This document shows positions 1-7,610 of a DNA stretch of 64,000 bases, in pieces. The stretch is from Pluralibacter gergoviae ATCC 33028 = NBRC 105706 (GTDB lineage: Bacteria > Pseudomonadota > Gammaproteobacteria > Enterobacterales > Enterobacteriaceae): assembly GCF_001598855.1 (NCBI RefSeq), contig NZ_BCZS01000002.1, positions 1 to 64,000 of the forward strand. Reading direction: 5' to 3'. The notes under the pieces were generated by a model. It saw nothing but the letters and a program-made list of their open reading frames with translations, did not search any database and was not told where the DNA came from. How positions within the stretch are numbered: position 1 is the first letter of the stretch; each line of letters opens with the position of its first letter. Both the position numbers and the translations under genes were made by a program.

Positions 1-344
1 TCGATTCCAGACGCGGCCACCGTCGCGCCCGTGGTTACTCAGCATCATGGGAGAAGTACCGTGCTCAGTATCTGAAACGTCACCCCCTGTGTGTCGAGTG
101 CCAGAAGCTGGGCCTCTACGTTCCTGCAAAGGTTGTCGATCACATCATCCCTATCGACGGCGGCGATGATGTTCTGTTCTGGCCTGAGTGGAATCACCAG
201 CCGTTATGCCAGTCCCACCACAACCAGAAGACCACGCAACAAGACCCCGGCACCAAAGCGAAGCGCAAAGCAGGGCTGTACCGGGAGCAGGAAGAACGCG
301 CGGCCCATCGCAATGACTGGATGTATGAGGCCAGCAATGAATGA
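1..344 (+). CDS. HNH endonuclease of a phage-like element (5' end outside window)
   Basis: The frame beginning at base 3 is open from the window edge to TGA at 342-344, about 113 codons. It shows the HNH order of phage packaging nucleases: a CxxC pair (HPLCVECQ), a DHIIP motif with the catalytic histidine, an Asn in PEWNHQ, a second metal pair (LCQSHH) and a basic tail. HNH proteins next to terminase genes nick DNA at cos together with terminase in HK97-type systems. The terS and terL genes 270 and 610 bases downstream support that role. The N-terminus is missing from the window, so the true start cannot be given. Confidence 0.85.
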   Translation, partial: DSRRGHRRARGYSASWEKYRAQYLKRHPLCVECQKLGLYVPAKVVDHIIPIDGGDDVLFWPEWNHQPLCQSHHNQKTTQQDPGTKAKRKAGLYREQEERAAHRNDWMYEASNE

Positions 345-489
345 GAAAGACGTGGTGAATCTGTACCGATCATTGATGCGCTGCCGTGATGGTTTCATGC
401 AGGGCCGAGACAGACGCACTGAGCGCCAGCCAGTGAAGCGCGTGAGTGAGCGTGACCGGGAGCTGCGGGAATGCTTCCGCAACCGCTGA
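337..489 (+). CDS. Small phage-like ORF, function unknown (50 aa)
   Basis: An ATG at 337 overlaps the last codons of the HNH gene in another frame. It has a GAGG Shine-Dalgarno six bases upstream and runs 50 codons to TGA. The product is short, very rich in Arg, and contains one CRD segment; I recognise no domain. Overlap with the HNH stop and a well-spaced ribosome site suggest translational coupling. It could still be a chance ORF in a dense phage region. Confidence 0.4.
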   Translation: MNEKDVVNLYRSLMRCRDGFMQGRDRRTERQPVKRVSERDRELRECFRNR

Positions 490-617
490 CAGGCCGCATG
501 GACGGGGTGGGGGAGGTTTTCAGGACAAAACTCAAGGTGCCAGGCACCGCCCCCCTCCTCATATTTTTACGCACGGCATTTTTTTTGAAAATAAAACGAA
601 CAGGAAAACAGTAAGTT
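490..617 (+). promoter_or_regulatory. Non-coding stretch before terS, candidate cos region
   Basis: No convincing gene lies here. The stretch holds a G-run (503-515), a perfect inverted repeat GGTGCC/GGCACC around 536-548, a C-run (550-556) and then an AT-rich block up to the terS start. In cos-type phages with an adjacent HNH gene, the cohesive-end site lies beside the terminase genes. Composition and position fit a cos site, but no known cos sequence is recognised, so this is an inference. Confidence 0.3.
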
Positions 618-974
618 ATGGCAAGACCACCAAAACCGCCCGCTTACCTTGATGAAATTGCGGCGCAGCAGTGGAAAGCAAAAGCGAAGCAGTTGGCGGA
701 GCGCGGTGATCTGACGCCTGCCGACTGGAATCACCTGGAGCTTTTTTGCGTCAACTATTCGATGTACCGCAAATCAGTGGAAGACCTTGCCACGCGGGGA
801 TTCAGTATTGTGAACAGCCAGGGCGGCGAGAGCAGAAACCCGGCGCTGAGTGCAAAGGCTGACGCTGAAAAAATCATGATTAAAATGTCGTCGCTGCTGG
901 GATTTGATCCGGTAAGCCGCCGCCGTAATCCGGTAGAAACGGAAGAGGAGGACGAGCTTGACCGTCTGGGATGA
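618..974 (+). CDS. Phage terminase small subunit, P27 family
   Basis: The 118-residue protein starts with the basic, proline-rich MARPPKPPAYLDEIA segment typical of P27-type small terminases, followed by a helical DNA-recognition region (AAQQWKAKAKQL, LTPADWNHLELFC) and an acidic tail ending in EEEDELDRLG. The small subunit binds the packaging site and brings the large subunit to viral DNA. The gene overlaps the large-subunit start by 17 bases, the usual coupled arrangement. Start chosen at the ATG just before MARPP; the upstream ribosome site is weak. Length is normal for the family. Confidence 0.88.
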   Translation: MARPPKPPAYLDEIAAQQWKAKAKQLAERGDLTPADWNHLELFCVNYSMYRKSVEDLATRGFSIVNSQGGESRNPALSAKADAEKIMIKMSSLLGFDPVSRRRNPVETEEEDELDRLG

Positions 975-2619
975 TTACGCAAATGCGATAAAAACGGGTG
1001 AAATTCCGGCCTGTAAGCGCGTAAAACAGGCCGTGGAAAGGTACTTTTCAGACCTGAATGACCCCCGTTATGAGTTCGATACGGCGACCGTAGAGCGGTT
1101 TATCGCGTTCTCCCGGCTCTGCCCGCACGTCAAGGGCCCGCTACGGGGTCAGTCAATCGAGCTGGAGCCGTGGCAGCAGTTCGCCTTTGCTAATCTGCTG
1201 GGCTTTAAAGTCAGGGAATCAGGCCGCCGGAAGTACAGCAGTGCCTTTATCGAGGTGCCGCGAAAGAACGCCAAATCTACCGTGGCCGCCATGCTGGCTA
1301 ACTGGTTTCTGGTAATGGAGAAGGGCCAGCAGGATATTTACACGGCGGCGGTGAGTCGGGATCAGGCCAGAATCGTGTTCGACGATGCCCGCCAGATGTG
1401 CCTGCTGTCAAAACCGCTGAAGAAGCGTGTCAATATTCAGGCGCACAAGGTCATTTACCCAAAGAGCAACAGCCTGTTAAAGCCGCTGGCGGCGAAGGCG
1501 GCCACCATCGAAGGGACTAATCCCAGCCTGGCGATTGTCGATGAGTACCACCTCCACCCAGATAACGGCGTTTACTCCGCCCTTGAGCTGGGTATGGGCG
1601 CACGACCTGAAGCGATTTTGTTCGCCATCACTACCGCCGGGAGTAACGTTGTCTCTGCCTGTAAGCAGCATTATGACTACTGCTGCCAGATTCTATCCGG
1701 GGAGGATGTTAACGATTCGCTGTTCGTTCTCATCTATGAGCTGGACGATGAAAGCGAGGTTGATCAGCCGGAGGCTTGGATAAAGGCTAACCCTAATCTG
1801 AATGTTTCCGTTGACGCGGCGAAACTGGAATCCACTATCCAGAAAGCGCGGGGCATACCATCGCAGTGGGTGGAAATGCTGACCAAGCGTTTCAATATCT
1901 GGTGCCAGGGCTCCACGCCGTGGATGGGTGCCGGGGCATGGGATGCCTGCAAGGATGAATACACCGAAGAAGAACTGGCCGGAATGGAGTGCTACGCCGG
2001 GTTTGACCTGTCATCAACCAGCGATATTACCAGCGTGAGCTACGCTTTCCCGTTCGACAGAGAAATTCGCCTGCTGACCCGCCACTATCTACCGGAAGCG
2101 CAGCTGCTTAACGTCGCCAACAAAAACCGCGCCATCTACCGCCAGTGGGTGAAAGCGGGCTGGATACGCACCACACCCGGCGACTGTATCGACTATGACC
2201 GCATTCGTGACGATATCCTGCGCGATGCTGAAACCTTCAATATCCGGCTGGTGGGCTTCGATACGTGGAACGCCACGCATCTGCGTACCCAGCTGCAGGG
2301 GGCAGGACTTGATGTTGAGCCGTTCCCGCAAACCTATCTCAAGTTCAGTCCGGTAGCGAAGTCCTTTGAGGTGTTCGTTAACCGCAAGGTGGTGCGCCAC
2401 CGCGGCGATCCTGTTCTGTCCTGGGCAGTAGGTAACGTGGTGATGGAGTCTGACGCCAACGCAAACATCAAGCCCAACAAGAAGAAATCCTCAAACAAGA
2501 TAGACCCGGCGGTATCTGCGCTGATGGCGTTCGGAACCTTCCAGGCTGAGCACGAGGATTTTGCATTTGATATGAGCGACAGCCATAAGCAGCGACTTGC
2601 CGACTTCATCGGGATTTAA
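958..2619 (+). CDS. Phage terminase large subunit (HK97/YmfN-like)
   Basis: 553 residues with a TTG start inside the end of terS. The ATPase half has a Walker A-type loop VPRKNAKS at about 100-107 and a Walker B LAIVDEYH at 191-198. The nuclease half has acidic positions in YAGFDLSSTSDIT (Asp350, Asp356), VGFDTWN and KIDPAVSALMAFG (Asp516). This is a full-length packaging motor that translocates DNA into a prohead and cuts it. No frameshift is seen, so it is probably functional. The gene normally expected next in HK97-type phages, the portal, is absent. Confidence 0.93.
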   Translation: MTVWDDYANAIKTGEIPACKRVKQAVERYFSDLNDPRYEFDTATVERFIAFSRLCPHVKGPLRGQSIELEPWQQFAFANLLGFKVRESGRRKYSSAFIEVPRKNAKSTVAAMLANWFLVMEKGQQDIYTAAVSRDQARIVFDDARQMCLLSKPLKKRVNIQAHKVIYPKSNSLLKPLAAKAATIEGTNPSLAIVDEYHLHPDNGVYSALELGMGARPEAILFAITTAGSNVVSACKQHYDYCCQILSGEDVNDSLFVLIYELDDESEVDQPEAWIKANPNLNVSVDAAKLESTIQKARGIPSQWVEMLTKRFNIWCQGSTPWMGAGAWDACKDEYTEEELAGMECYAGFDLSSTSDITSVSYAFPFDREIRLLTRHYLPEAQLLNVANKNRAIYRQWVKAGWIRTTPGDCIDYDRIRDDILRDAETFNIRLVGFDTWNATHLRTQLQGAGLDVEPFPQTYLKFSPVAKSFEVFVNRKVVRHRGDPVLSWAVGNVVMESDANANIKPNKKKSSNKIDPAVSALMAFGTFQAEHEDFAFDMSDSHKQRLADFIGI

Positions 2620-2621
2620 AT

Positions 2622-2813
2622 ATGCTCAAGCAGAAGAAAATTGAGGCAGTGATCGACGAAATGTCTCGCCAGTTGGGACATGAGCTTAACGGGCAGGATA
2701 GATTGCTAATTCGCATTAAAACAGCTTCGGTGCTGGCAGCTAAACAGCGACATCGCCAGCGCATGGAGGCCCCATCCTATCAGTGGAAGAAACCCGAGCG
2801 GCGCAGACGTTAA
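2622..2813 (+). CDS. Small protein of unknown function after terL (63 aa)
   Basis: The ATG lies two bases after the terL stop, implying co-translation. The 63-residue product is highly basic, predicted mainly helical, with a DEMSRQLGHELNGQDRLLIRI core and an Arg-rich C-terminus (KKPERRRR). The pattern suggests nucleic-acid or protein binding, but I recognise no family. It sits where a portal gene would normally begin. Confidence 0.55.
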   Translation: MLKQKKIEAVIDEMSRQLGHELNGQDRLLIRIKTASVLAAKQRHRQRMEAPSYQWKKPERRRR

Positions 2814-2841
2814 TACTGATTTCATGGAGGTGCTGTAGATC

Positions 2842-3114
2842 ATGAGTGGACTTGAGTGCATTCCTTTGGCTGCTTATTGCCTGATGACAGGCGAAACAGC
2901 GGAAAAAATTAAAAACAGGGTAAAGTCCGGGATATGGCGACAGGGTACTCACGTTATAAAAATACCCGGCGAGAAGGATTCATGGATTGATTTAACGGAG
3001 GTTAACCAGTGGGTTAGAACTCACGCCATACCCTTAACAGATGAAGAGTTGGGGATAAACTGGAAAGCCTTAGATGAACCGTCTCCAGTTGGTAAAGGGA
3101 AAAGGAAGCGCTGA
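2842..3114 (+). CDS. Putative excisionase / small DNA-binding protein (DUF1233-like)
   Basis: 90 residues beginning MSGLECIPLAAYC, with the look of small phage excisionases: a winged-helix-like N-terminal part in which an LxxYCxMTG segment is followed by a wing (GIWRQGTHVIKIPG), then WIDLTEVNQWVR. Such proteins bend DNA at attachment sites and drive excision together with an integrase. A GGAGG lies 11 bases upstream of the ATG. It is the last gene of the element, about 80-100 bases from short repeats that could be its binding sites. No integrase is in the window; it would have to lie at the other end. Confidence 0.7.
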   Translation: MSGLECIPLAAYCLMTGETAEKIKNRVKSGIWRQGTHVIKIPGEKDSWIDLTEVNQWVRTHAIPLTDEELGINWKALDEPSPVGKGKRKR

Positions 3115-3149
3115 AACCTCTGCCATAAAGTGAGAGCGGAGCCATCTGT

Positions 3150-3180
3150 AAAGCACCTTTGTTCTGGTGCTTTTTTCTTT
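3150..3180 (+). terminator. Rho-independent terminator ending the phage-like operon
   Basis: AAAGCACC (3150-3157) pairs with GGTGCTTT (3166-3173), followed by a T-rich run to 3180. It lies 36 bases after the excisionase-like gene. Confidence 0.8.
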
Positions 3181-3191
3181 GTTCACGGCAC

Positions 3192-3215
3192 GATGTATAA
3201 ACATCTGTATAAACA
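3192..3215. repeat. Tandem 10-bp repeats with a palindrome at the element edge
   Basis: TGTATAAACA occurs at 3194-3203 and again at 3206-3215, a 12-bp period. The first copy lies within the palindrome GATGT-ATAA-ACATC (3192-3205). Repeats of this size beside an attachment site are often integrase arm or excisionase sites; that role is inferred from position only. Confidence 0.5.
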
Positions 3216-3221
3216 ATATTA

Positions 3222-3257
3222 AAAAAGGCGCTTCCCCATGCCGGTTAGCGCCTTTTT
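3222..3257 (-). terminator. Terminator of the dusB-fis operon (bidirectional shape)
   Basis: An 11-bp stem, AAAAAGGCGCT (3222-3232) with AGCGCCTTTTT (3247-3257), gives a T-run on both strands. On the minus strand it lies 24 bases past the fis stop; from the plus side it would also insulate fis from the element. Confidence 0.8.
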
Positions 3258-3280
3258 ATCAACAACATAACTGACTAGTA

Positions 3281-3577
3281 TCAGTTCATGCCGTATTTTT
3301 TCAGTTTCTTACGCAGGGTGCCACGGTTGATACCCATCATCAGGGCAGCGCGGGTCTGGTTACCGCGGGTGTATTGCATCACCATGTCCAACAGGGGCTG
3401 TTCTACTTCAGCCAGTACCAGCTCATAGAGGTCATTCACATCCTGACCATTCAGTTGAGCAAAATAGTTCTTCAGTGCCTGTTTTACCGAGTCACGCAGA
3501 GGTTTTTGAGTTACCTGGTCCTGAGAGTTAACGGTAGAAACGGTCAGTACGTCAGAATTTACGCGTTGTTCGAACAT
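3281..3577 (-). CDS. fis: DNA-binding protein Fis
   Basis: 98 residues, apparently identical to E. coli Fis. It is a nucleoid protein and global regulator that bends DNA at rRNA promoters, origins and site-specific recombination enhancers. The N-terminal beta-hairpin arm and the C-terminal helix-turn-helix (about residues 74-93, [19 protein letters not shown]) are intact. It is the second gene of dusB-fis, 25 bases after dusB, and shares that promoter. Fis itself assists excision of several phages, which is relevant to the element integrated just downstream. Confidence 0.98.
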
Positions 3578-3602
3578 AGTTCTGTCAGCTCTTTATTTCT
3601 GT

Positions 3603-4568
3603 TTACGCAAAATTTTCGAAGTATGCCTCCAACGCCTCCAGCTGTTCGCTGGCATCCTCAATGGCGTTGAATGTGCGCCGAAACTGGTCATCTGGTGCAT
3701 GTTCCTGGAGATACCAGGAGACGTGCTTGCGCGCGATTCGATACCCCTTTGCCTGACCGTAAAAATCATGCAACTCACGAACGTGCGCGCAAAGTAAGCG
3801 CTTCACCTCTGCCAGCGGCAGCGGCGGAAGCAGCTCCCCAGTGTCCAGATAATGCTGGATTTCCCGAAAGATCCAGGGTCTTCCCTGAGCTGCGCGGCCT
3901 ATCATCAGGGCATCAGCCCCCGTATAGTCGAGCACAGCTCTGGCTTTAAGCGGGTCAGTAATGTCACCATTCGCGATAATCGGAATGGAAACTGTCTGCT
4001 TAACTGCCCGAATGCTGTCGTATTCAGCGTCTCCGTTAAACAAGCAGGCGCGGGTGCGTCCGTGAATAGTCAGAGCCTGGATGCCACAGTCTTCAGCCAG
4101 TTTGGCAATCTCTACACAGTTACGGTGTTCCGGCGCCCAGCCCGTGCGAATCTTGAGAGTAACAGGAACGTCCACTGCGTTAACGACCCCGATAAGGATC
4201 GACTTCACCAGATCCGGGTACTGCAAGAGGGCTGAGCCTGCAAGCTTGCGATTCACCTTTTTTGCCGGGCAGCCCATATTGATATCAATAATCTGGGCAC
4301 CGCTTTCGACGTTAATACGCGCGGCTGCCGCCATCTCTTCGGGGTCGCTTCCGGCTATCTGCACCGTGCGAATTCCCGGCTCATCAACGTGCACCATCCG
4401 CAAACGGGACTTGTCGCTCTCCCAGACCTGCGGGTTGGAGGACATCATCTCGGAAACGGTTAAACCGGCTCCCATCTCATAGCACAGTGTCCGAAATGGC
4501 CTGTCGGTGATGCCGGCCATGGGCGCTGCGATCAGGCGATTTCTGAGCTGGTGGTGTCCGATGCGCAT
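3603..4568 (-). CDS. dusB: tRNA-dihydrouridine synthase B
   Basis: 321 residues, the E. coli length. This flavoenzyme reduces U17 of tRNA to dihydrouridine using NADPH. Visible are the FMN-binding N-terminus ([13 protein letters not shown]), the catalytic Cys100 in NMGCPAKKV, and the phosphate-binding ANGDI and GRAAQGRPW motifs of the TIM barrel, followed by the C-terminal helical tRNA-binding domain. It is the first gene of the dusB-fis operon; translation of dusB is low in relatives and most of the message serves fis. Confidence 0.97.
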   Translation of the reverse strand: MRIGHHQLRNRLIAAPMAGITDRPFRTLCYEMGAGLTVSEMMSSNPQVWESDKSRLRMVHVDEPGIRTVQIAGSDPEEMAAAARINVESGAQIIDINMGCPAKKVNRKLAGSALLQYPDLVKSILIGVVNAVDVPVTLKIRTGWAPEHRNCVEIAKLAEDCGIQALTIHGRTRACLFNGDAEYDSIRAVKQTVSIPIIANGDITDPLKARAVLDYTGADALMIGRAAQGRPWIFREIQHYLDTGELLPPLPLAEVKRLLCAHVRELHDFYGQAKGYRIARKHVSWYLQEHAPDDQFRRTFNAIEDASEQLEALEAYFENFA

Positions 4569-4607
4569 GAGTTAAGAAATGACCATACTGTGACTGCAAG
4601 GCGGCGT

Positions 4608-4636
4608 ATATTACGCATTTTTTACGCGATATGAAA
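4608..4636 (-). promoter_or_regulatory. dusB-fis promoter
   Basis: On the minus strand, a -35 TTTCAT (complement of 4631-4636) is separated by 17 bases from a -10 TAATAT (complement of 4608-4613) and followed by a GC-rich discriminator (ACGCCGCC). This matches the known E. coli fis promoter, whose GC discriminator underlies ppGpp/DksA repression and the burst of Fis on nutritional upshift. Confidence 0.8.
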
Positions 4637-4875
4637 GGCCAAACTTTGAGCAATCCTCTGTTGTAGATCAATGAATCGCCTGTCCCGACAGACTCGCTAT
4701 TTTTATTTTATTTAAAATCATATGGTTGAGTAAATTCGCAGAATTTATCTACAGATACAATTTTGAGTAACTTCTCGTTTTTTCTGGCAACTGCTGAAGC
4801 AGAAAAGGGATTAAACGGCGATTTTTTCAGCATTTTATGCCGCATATTGCGAGCTGGGTCTCATTTTGGCCCGGC

Positions 4876-4926
4876 CGCCTGATGCAGGCGCTGAGGGTCC
4901 GGATTGCTCATTTTATGACCCTCAGC
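4876..4926 (-). repeat. Two adjacent hairpins downstream of prmA
   Basis: CGCCTG-ATG-CAGGCG (4876-4890) is directly followed by a 10-bp perfect inverted repeat, GCTGAGGGTC (4890-4899) with GACCCTCAGC (4917-4926). They start 9 bases after the prmA stop. No T-run follows, so they may protect the 3' end of the message or assist Rho-dependent termination rather than act as a simple terminator. Confidence 0.6.
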
Positions 4927-4935
4927 ACGTTTATC

Positions 4936-5817
4936 TTAGCGGCGAGTACCGGTGATGCGGCACCACTCCTCTTTCTCAACCACCGGATCGAGGTCAAAAA
5001 GCGCGGCGTAGGCTTCGCAGACGCTATCGGCCTGACTCGCCAGAATCCCGGAGAGGCCCAGCAGGCCGCCCTCTACCGGCAGGACGCTAATCAGCGGCGC
5101 CAGCTCGCGCAGGGGACCGGCGAGGATATTGGCGACCACAACGTCGGCTTTCATCGCGTCAGGCTGGTCCTGGGGCAGATAGAGCGACAGGCGGTCGGAT
5201 ACGCCGTTGCGCTCGGCGTTATCGCGGCTGGCCTGGATCGCCTGCGGATCGATGTCGATCCCGATAGCGTGGGCCGCGCCAAGCTTGAGGGCGGCGATCG
5301 CCAGAATGCCCGAGCCGCAGCCGAAGTCGATCACTGTCTTGCCCGCCAGATCGAGGCCGTCGAGCCACTGCAGGCACAGGGAGGTGGTGGGGTGGGTGCC
5401 GGTACCGAAGGCCAGGCCAGGATCGAGCATCACGTTAACCGCGTTCTCATCCGGCACGTCGCGCCAGCTCGGGCAGATCCACAGACGATCGCCGAAACGC
5501 ATCGGGTGGAAGTTATCCATCCACTCGCGCTCCCAGTCTTTATCCTCAAGCTGCTCTATCTTATGGGCAAAGCCGCTGCCCAGCAGGGGATGCTGTTCGA
5601 GGATGGCCACGACCTCGTTCATGTCGGTTTCGGCATCGAACAGGCCGATAACGTCGGTATCGCCCCACAGGCGCGTTTCGCCCGGCAGCGGCTCAAAGAC
5701 CGGCGTATCGTGCGTGTCCTGGAAGGTAATGGAGACGGCGCCTGCTTCCATCAGGGCATCGCTCAGCGTCTCGGCGTTGGCGCCGGAGGCGTTCAGTTTC
5801 AGTTGGATCCACGGCAT
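4936..5817 (-). CDS. prmA: Ribosomal protein L11 methyltransferase
   Basis: 293 residues, the E. coli length. PrmA transfers methyl groups from S-adenosylmethionine to ribosomal protein L11 at the N-terminus and lysines. The N-terminal substrate-recognition domain (1-60) is followed by a linker and a Rossmann methyltransferase with motif [10 protein letters not shown] (162-170) and the post-motif [10 protein letters not shown] (NxxP-like active-site motif). It lies 12 bases after panF on the same strand, so panF-prmA are probably cotranscribed as in E. coli. Confidence 0.97.
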   Translation of the reverse strand: MPWIQLKLNASGANAETLSDALMEAGAVSITFQDTHDTPVFEPLPGETRLWGDTDVIGLFDAETDMNEVVAILEQHPLLGSGFAHKIEQLEDKDWEREWMDNFHPMRFGDRLWICPSWRDVPDENAVNVMLDPGLAFGTGTHPTTSLCLQWLDGLDLAGKTVIDFGCGSGILAIAALKLGAAHAIGIDIDPQAIQASRDNAERNGVSDRLSLYLPQDQPDAMKADVVVANILAGPLRELAPLISVLPVEGGLLGLSGILASQADSVCEAYAALFDLDPVVEKEEWCRITGTRR

Positions 5818-5829
5818 GGCAAAACTCTT

Positions 5830-7281
5830 TTAATGATTAACGGTGATATTCGGAGCCTCCGCCACCGGGCGACCAAAGCGGTTGCCGATGACAAAGGCCA
5901 GTAAACTTAACAGCAGCGACGGCACGATCGGATGAAAGCCCAGGTACTGGATTTTCAGCGTCGCCAGTACGGCGTACAGCACGCCGCCGACGATCATCGC
6001 GCTCAGCGCCCCGGCGGCGTTGGCGCGCTCCCAGTAGAGCCCCAGCACCAGCGGCCACAGAAACACGGCCTCAAGGCCGCCGAAGGCCAGCAGATTGAGC
6101 CAGATTATCATCTCCGGCGGCCGCCAGGCGGCGAGCAGCAGCAGCGCCCCCAGCAGCAGCGTGATAACAGTGGACATCCGCTTCAGCCGCGTTTCGTTGT
6201 GCAGCTGTTCAGGGCGCAGATCCAGATACAGGTCTTTAATGAGGGTAGCGGAACTCTGCAGCAGCTGCGCATTGATGGTGGACATAATCGCGGCCATCGG
6301 CGCGGCGAGAAAGATCCCGGCGGCGAACGGCGGCAGCACTTTCACCATCAGGGTCGGGATCACCAGGTCCGGTACGGTGAGGTCGGGGATAACCGCCCGG
6401 CCAAGCGCCCCCGCCAGATGCATGCCCAGCATCAGCAGGGCGACCACGATAGTGCCAATAATAATGCCGCGATGCACGGCTTTGCTGTCCTTGTAGGAGA
6501 TGCAGCGCACGGCAGTATGGGGCAGGCCAATCACCCCGAAGCAAACCAGTATCCAGAAAGAGGTCATAAAGGTTGGAGAGAGAATATCATCGGCCCCCTG
6601 CGCTGCAACAAGCTTTGGATCTATCTGCGCCAGCGTCTGCACCGCGTGGCCCAGCCCGCCGGCGGCGTGAATGACGCCTGCCAGCAGCACCAGAGTACCG
6701 ACCAGCATCACCAGCCCCTGCAGGGCATCGTTAAGCACGCTGGCGCGGAAGCCGCCGAAAGCGGTATACAGAGCGATGGTGATGCCGAAGAGCAGCAGGC
6801 CGGTTTCATAGGGGATCCCGGCGGCGGTCTCCAGCAGGCGCGCGCCGCCGATAAACTGCACGGCCATCGCGCCGATAAAAGCGATGAGCAGGCTCAGGCT
6901 CGCCAGCCAGACCAGCGCCCGGCTGCGGTAGCGGGCCAGCAGCATATCGTTGAGCGTGACCGCATTATAGCGCCTGGCCAGAATGGCAAATTTCTTGCCC
7001 AGCACCCCGAGCGATAGCCAGACAGCGGGCAGCTGGATCATCGCCAGCAGCACCCAGCCAAGCCCATATTTGTACGCCGCGCCCGGACCGCCAATAAAAG
7101 AGCTGGCGCTGATGTAGGTGGCGGTCAGAGTCATCGCCAGCACGAAACCGCCCATGGAGCGGCCGCCGAGAAAGTATTCATTAAGGAAGCCGCCGCTCGC
7201 GCGCTTGCGCATCGCATACAGCGACAGGCCGAACACCAGCAGCAGATAGGCAATGAGCGGCAGGATCACGTCAGACTGCAT
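5830..7281 (-). CDS. panF: Sodium/pantothenate symporter
   Basis: 483 residues from the chosen start, matching the E. coli PanF length. A member of the sodium:solute symporter family with about 12-13 membrane spans, it imports pantothenate with Na+ for coenzyme A synthesis. The conserved TLTATYISASSFIGGPGAAY and LPHTAVRCISYKD regions are present. Three consecutive ATGs occur (7287, 7284, 7281); the third is chosen because GGAGG lies six bases before it and it aligns with the E. coli start. It overlaps the end of yhdT by 11 bases. Confidence 0.96.
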   Translation of the reverse strand: MQSDVILPLIAYLLLVFGLSLYAMRKRASGGFLNEYFLGGRSMGGFVLAMTLTATYISASSFIGGPGAAYKYGLGWVLLAMIQLPAVWLSLGVLGKKFAILARRYNAVTLNDMLLARYRSRALVWLASLSLLIAFIGAMAVQFIGGARLLETAAGIPYETGLLLFGITIALYTAFGGFRASVLNDALQGLVMLVGTLVLLAGVIHAAGGLGHAVQTLAQIDPKLVAAQGADDILSPTFMTSFWILVCFGVIGLPHTAVRCISYKDSKAVHRGIIIGTIVVALLMLGMHLAGALGRAVIPDLTVPDLVIPTLMVKVLPPFAAGIFLAAPMAAIMSTINAQLLQSSATLIKDLYLDLRPEQLHNETRLKRMSTVITLLLGALLLLAAWRPPEMIIWLNLLAFGGLEAVFLWPLVLGLYWERANAAGALSAMIVGGVLYAVLATLKIQYLGFHPIVPSLLLSLLAFVIGNRFGRPVAEAPNITVNH

Positions 7282-7513
7282 CATCATCCTCCAGCGACAT
7301 ATCCCGGAACACGAAGCGCACCATCGCCCAGCAGAGCAGAATAAACAGCAGCGGCGTCAGCAGGCAGGCCATTTCAAACCAGTGCGGCAGGCCGGTGAAT
7401 CCCTGCAGTGAATTGGGGATGTAAGCACTCGCCAACCAGGCGGCAAGATAGAGCAAAGTAAGCCATAACGCCCAGCGGGCTTCTTTGTGGGCCTGGATAA
7501 AACGTTTGTCCAT
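7271..7513 (-). CDS. yhdT: Small inner-membrane protein YhdT (DUF997)
   Basis: 80 residues, as in E. coli. Two hydrophobic spans (about 17-36 and 48-68) flank a short periplasmic loop and the C-terminus is acidic (LEDDDAV). The function is unknown. The consistent pairing with panF, with overlapping ends, suggests an accessory role for the symporter, but that is inference from context. The start at MDKRF is set by homology; the frame stays open further upstream without a plausible protein. Confidence 0.9.
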   Translation of the reverse strand: MDKRFIQAHKEARWALWLTLLYLAAWLASAYIPNSLQGFTGLPHWFEMACLLTPLLFILLCWAMVRFVFRDMSLEDDDAV

Positions 7514-7564
7514 AAGGGTCCCGGGGGTAAAAGGAAATCGGGGGATTGTACTAGCAGAAAGGCA

Positions 7565-7594
7565 AAAAAGAAAAAGGCCGGAAAATCCGGCCTT
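7565..7594 (-). terminator. Terminator downstream of accC
   Basis: AAGGCCGGA and TCCGGCCTT (7574-7594) form a 9-bp stem, followed on the minus strand by a T-rich run (complement of 7565-7573). It ends the acc operon 16 bases after the accC stop and separates it from yhdT. Confidence 0.85.
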
Positions 7595-7610
7595 GTTGCA
7601 CGCTGCGGGA

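Larger units (their letters stand above)
4569..4935 (-). other. Intergenic region between prmA and dusB
   Basis: 367 bases with no gene. The part nearest dusB holds the dusB-fis promoter and an AT-rich upstream segment (about 4695-4770) suitable for IHF and Fis binding. The part nearest prmA holds two adjacent hairpins (4876-4926). Confidence 0.75.

Noticed and set aside
91..489. 132-codon plus-strand frame starting at 91
   Set aside because: Its first part lies in another frame over the HNH gene, whose motifs are clear. Only the last 50 codons, from the ATG at 337 with its own ribosome site, are retained.
446..652. 68-codon frame across the HNH-terS gap
   Set aside because: Low-complexity product with no ribosome site, overlapping the terS start; the stretch looks like a non-coding packaging region.
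4837..5904. 355-codon plus-strand frame opposite prmA
   Set aside because: Antisense shadow; prmA on the other strand has full-length homology and motif I.
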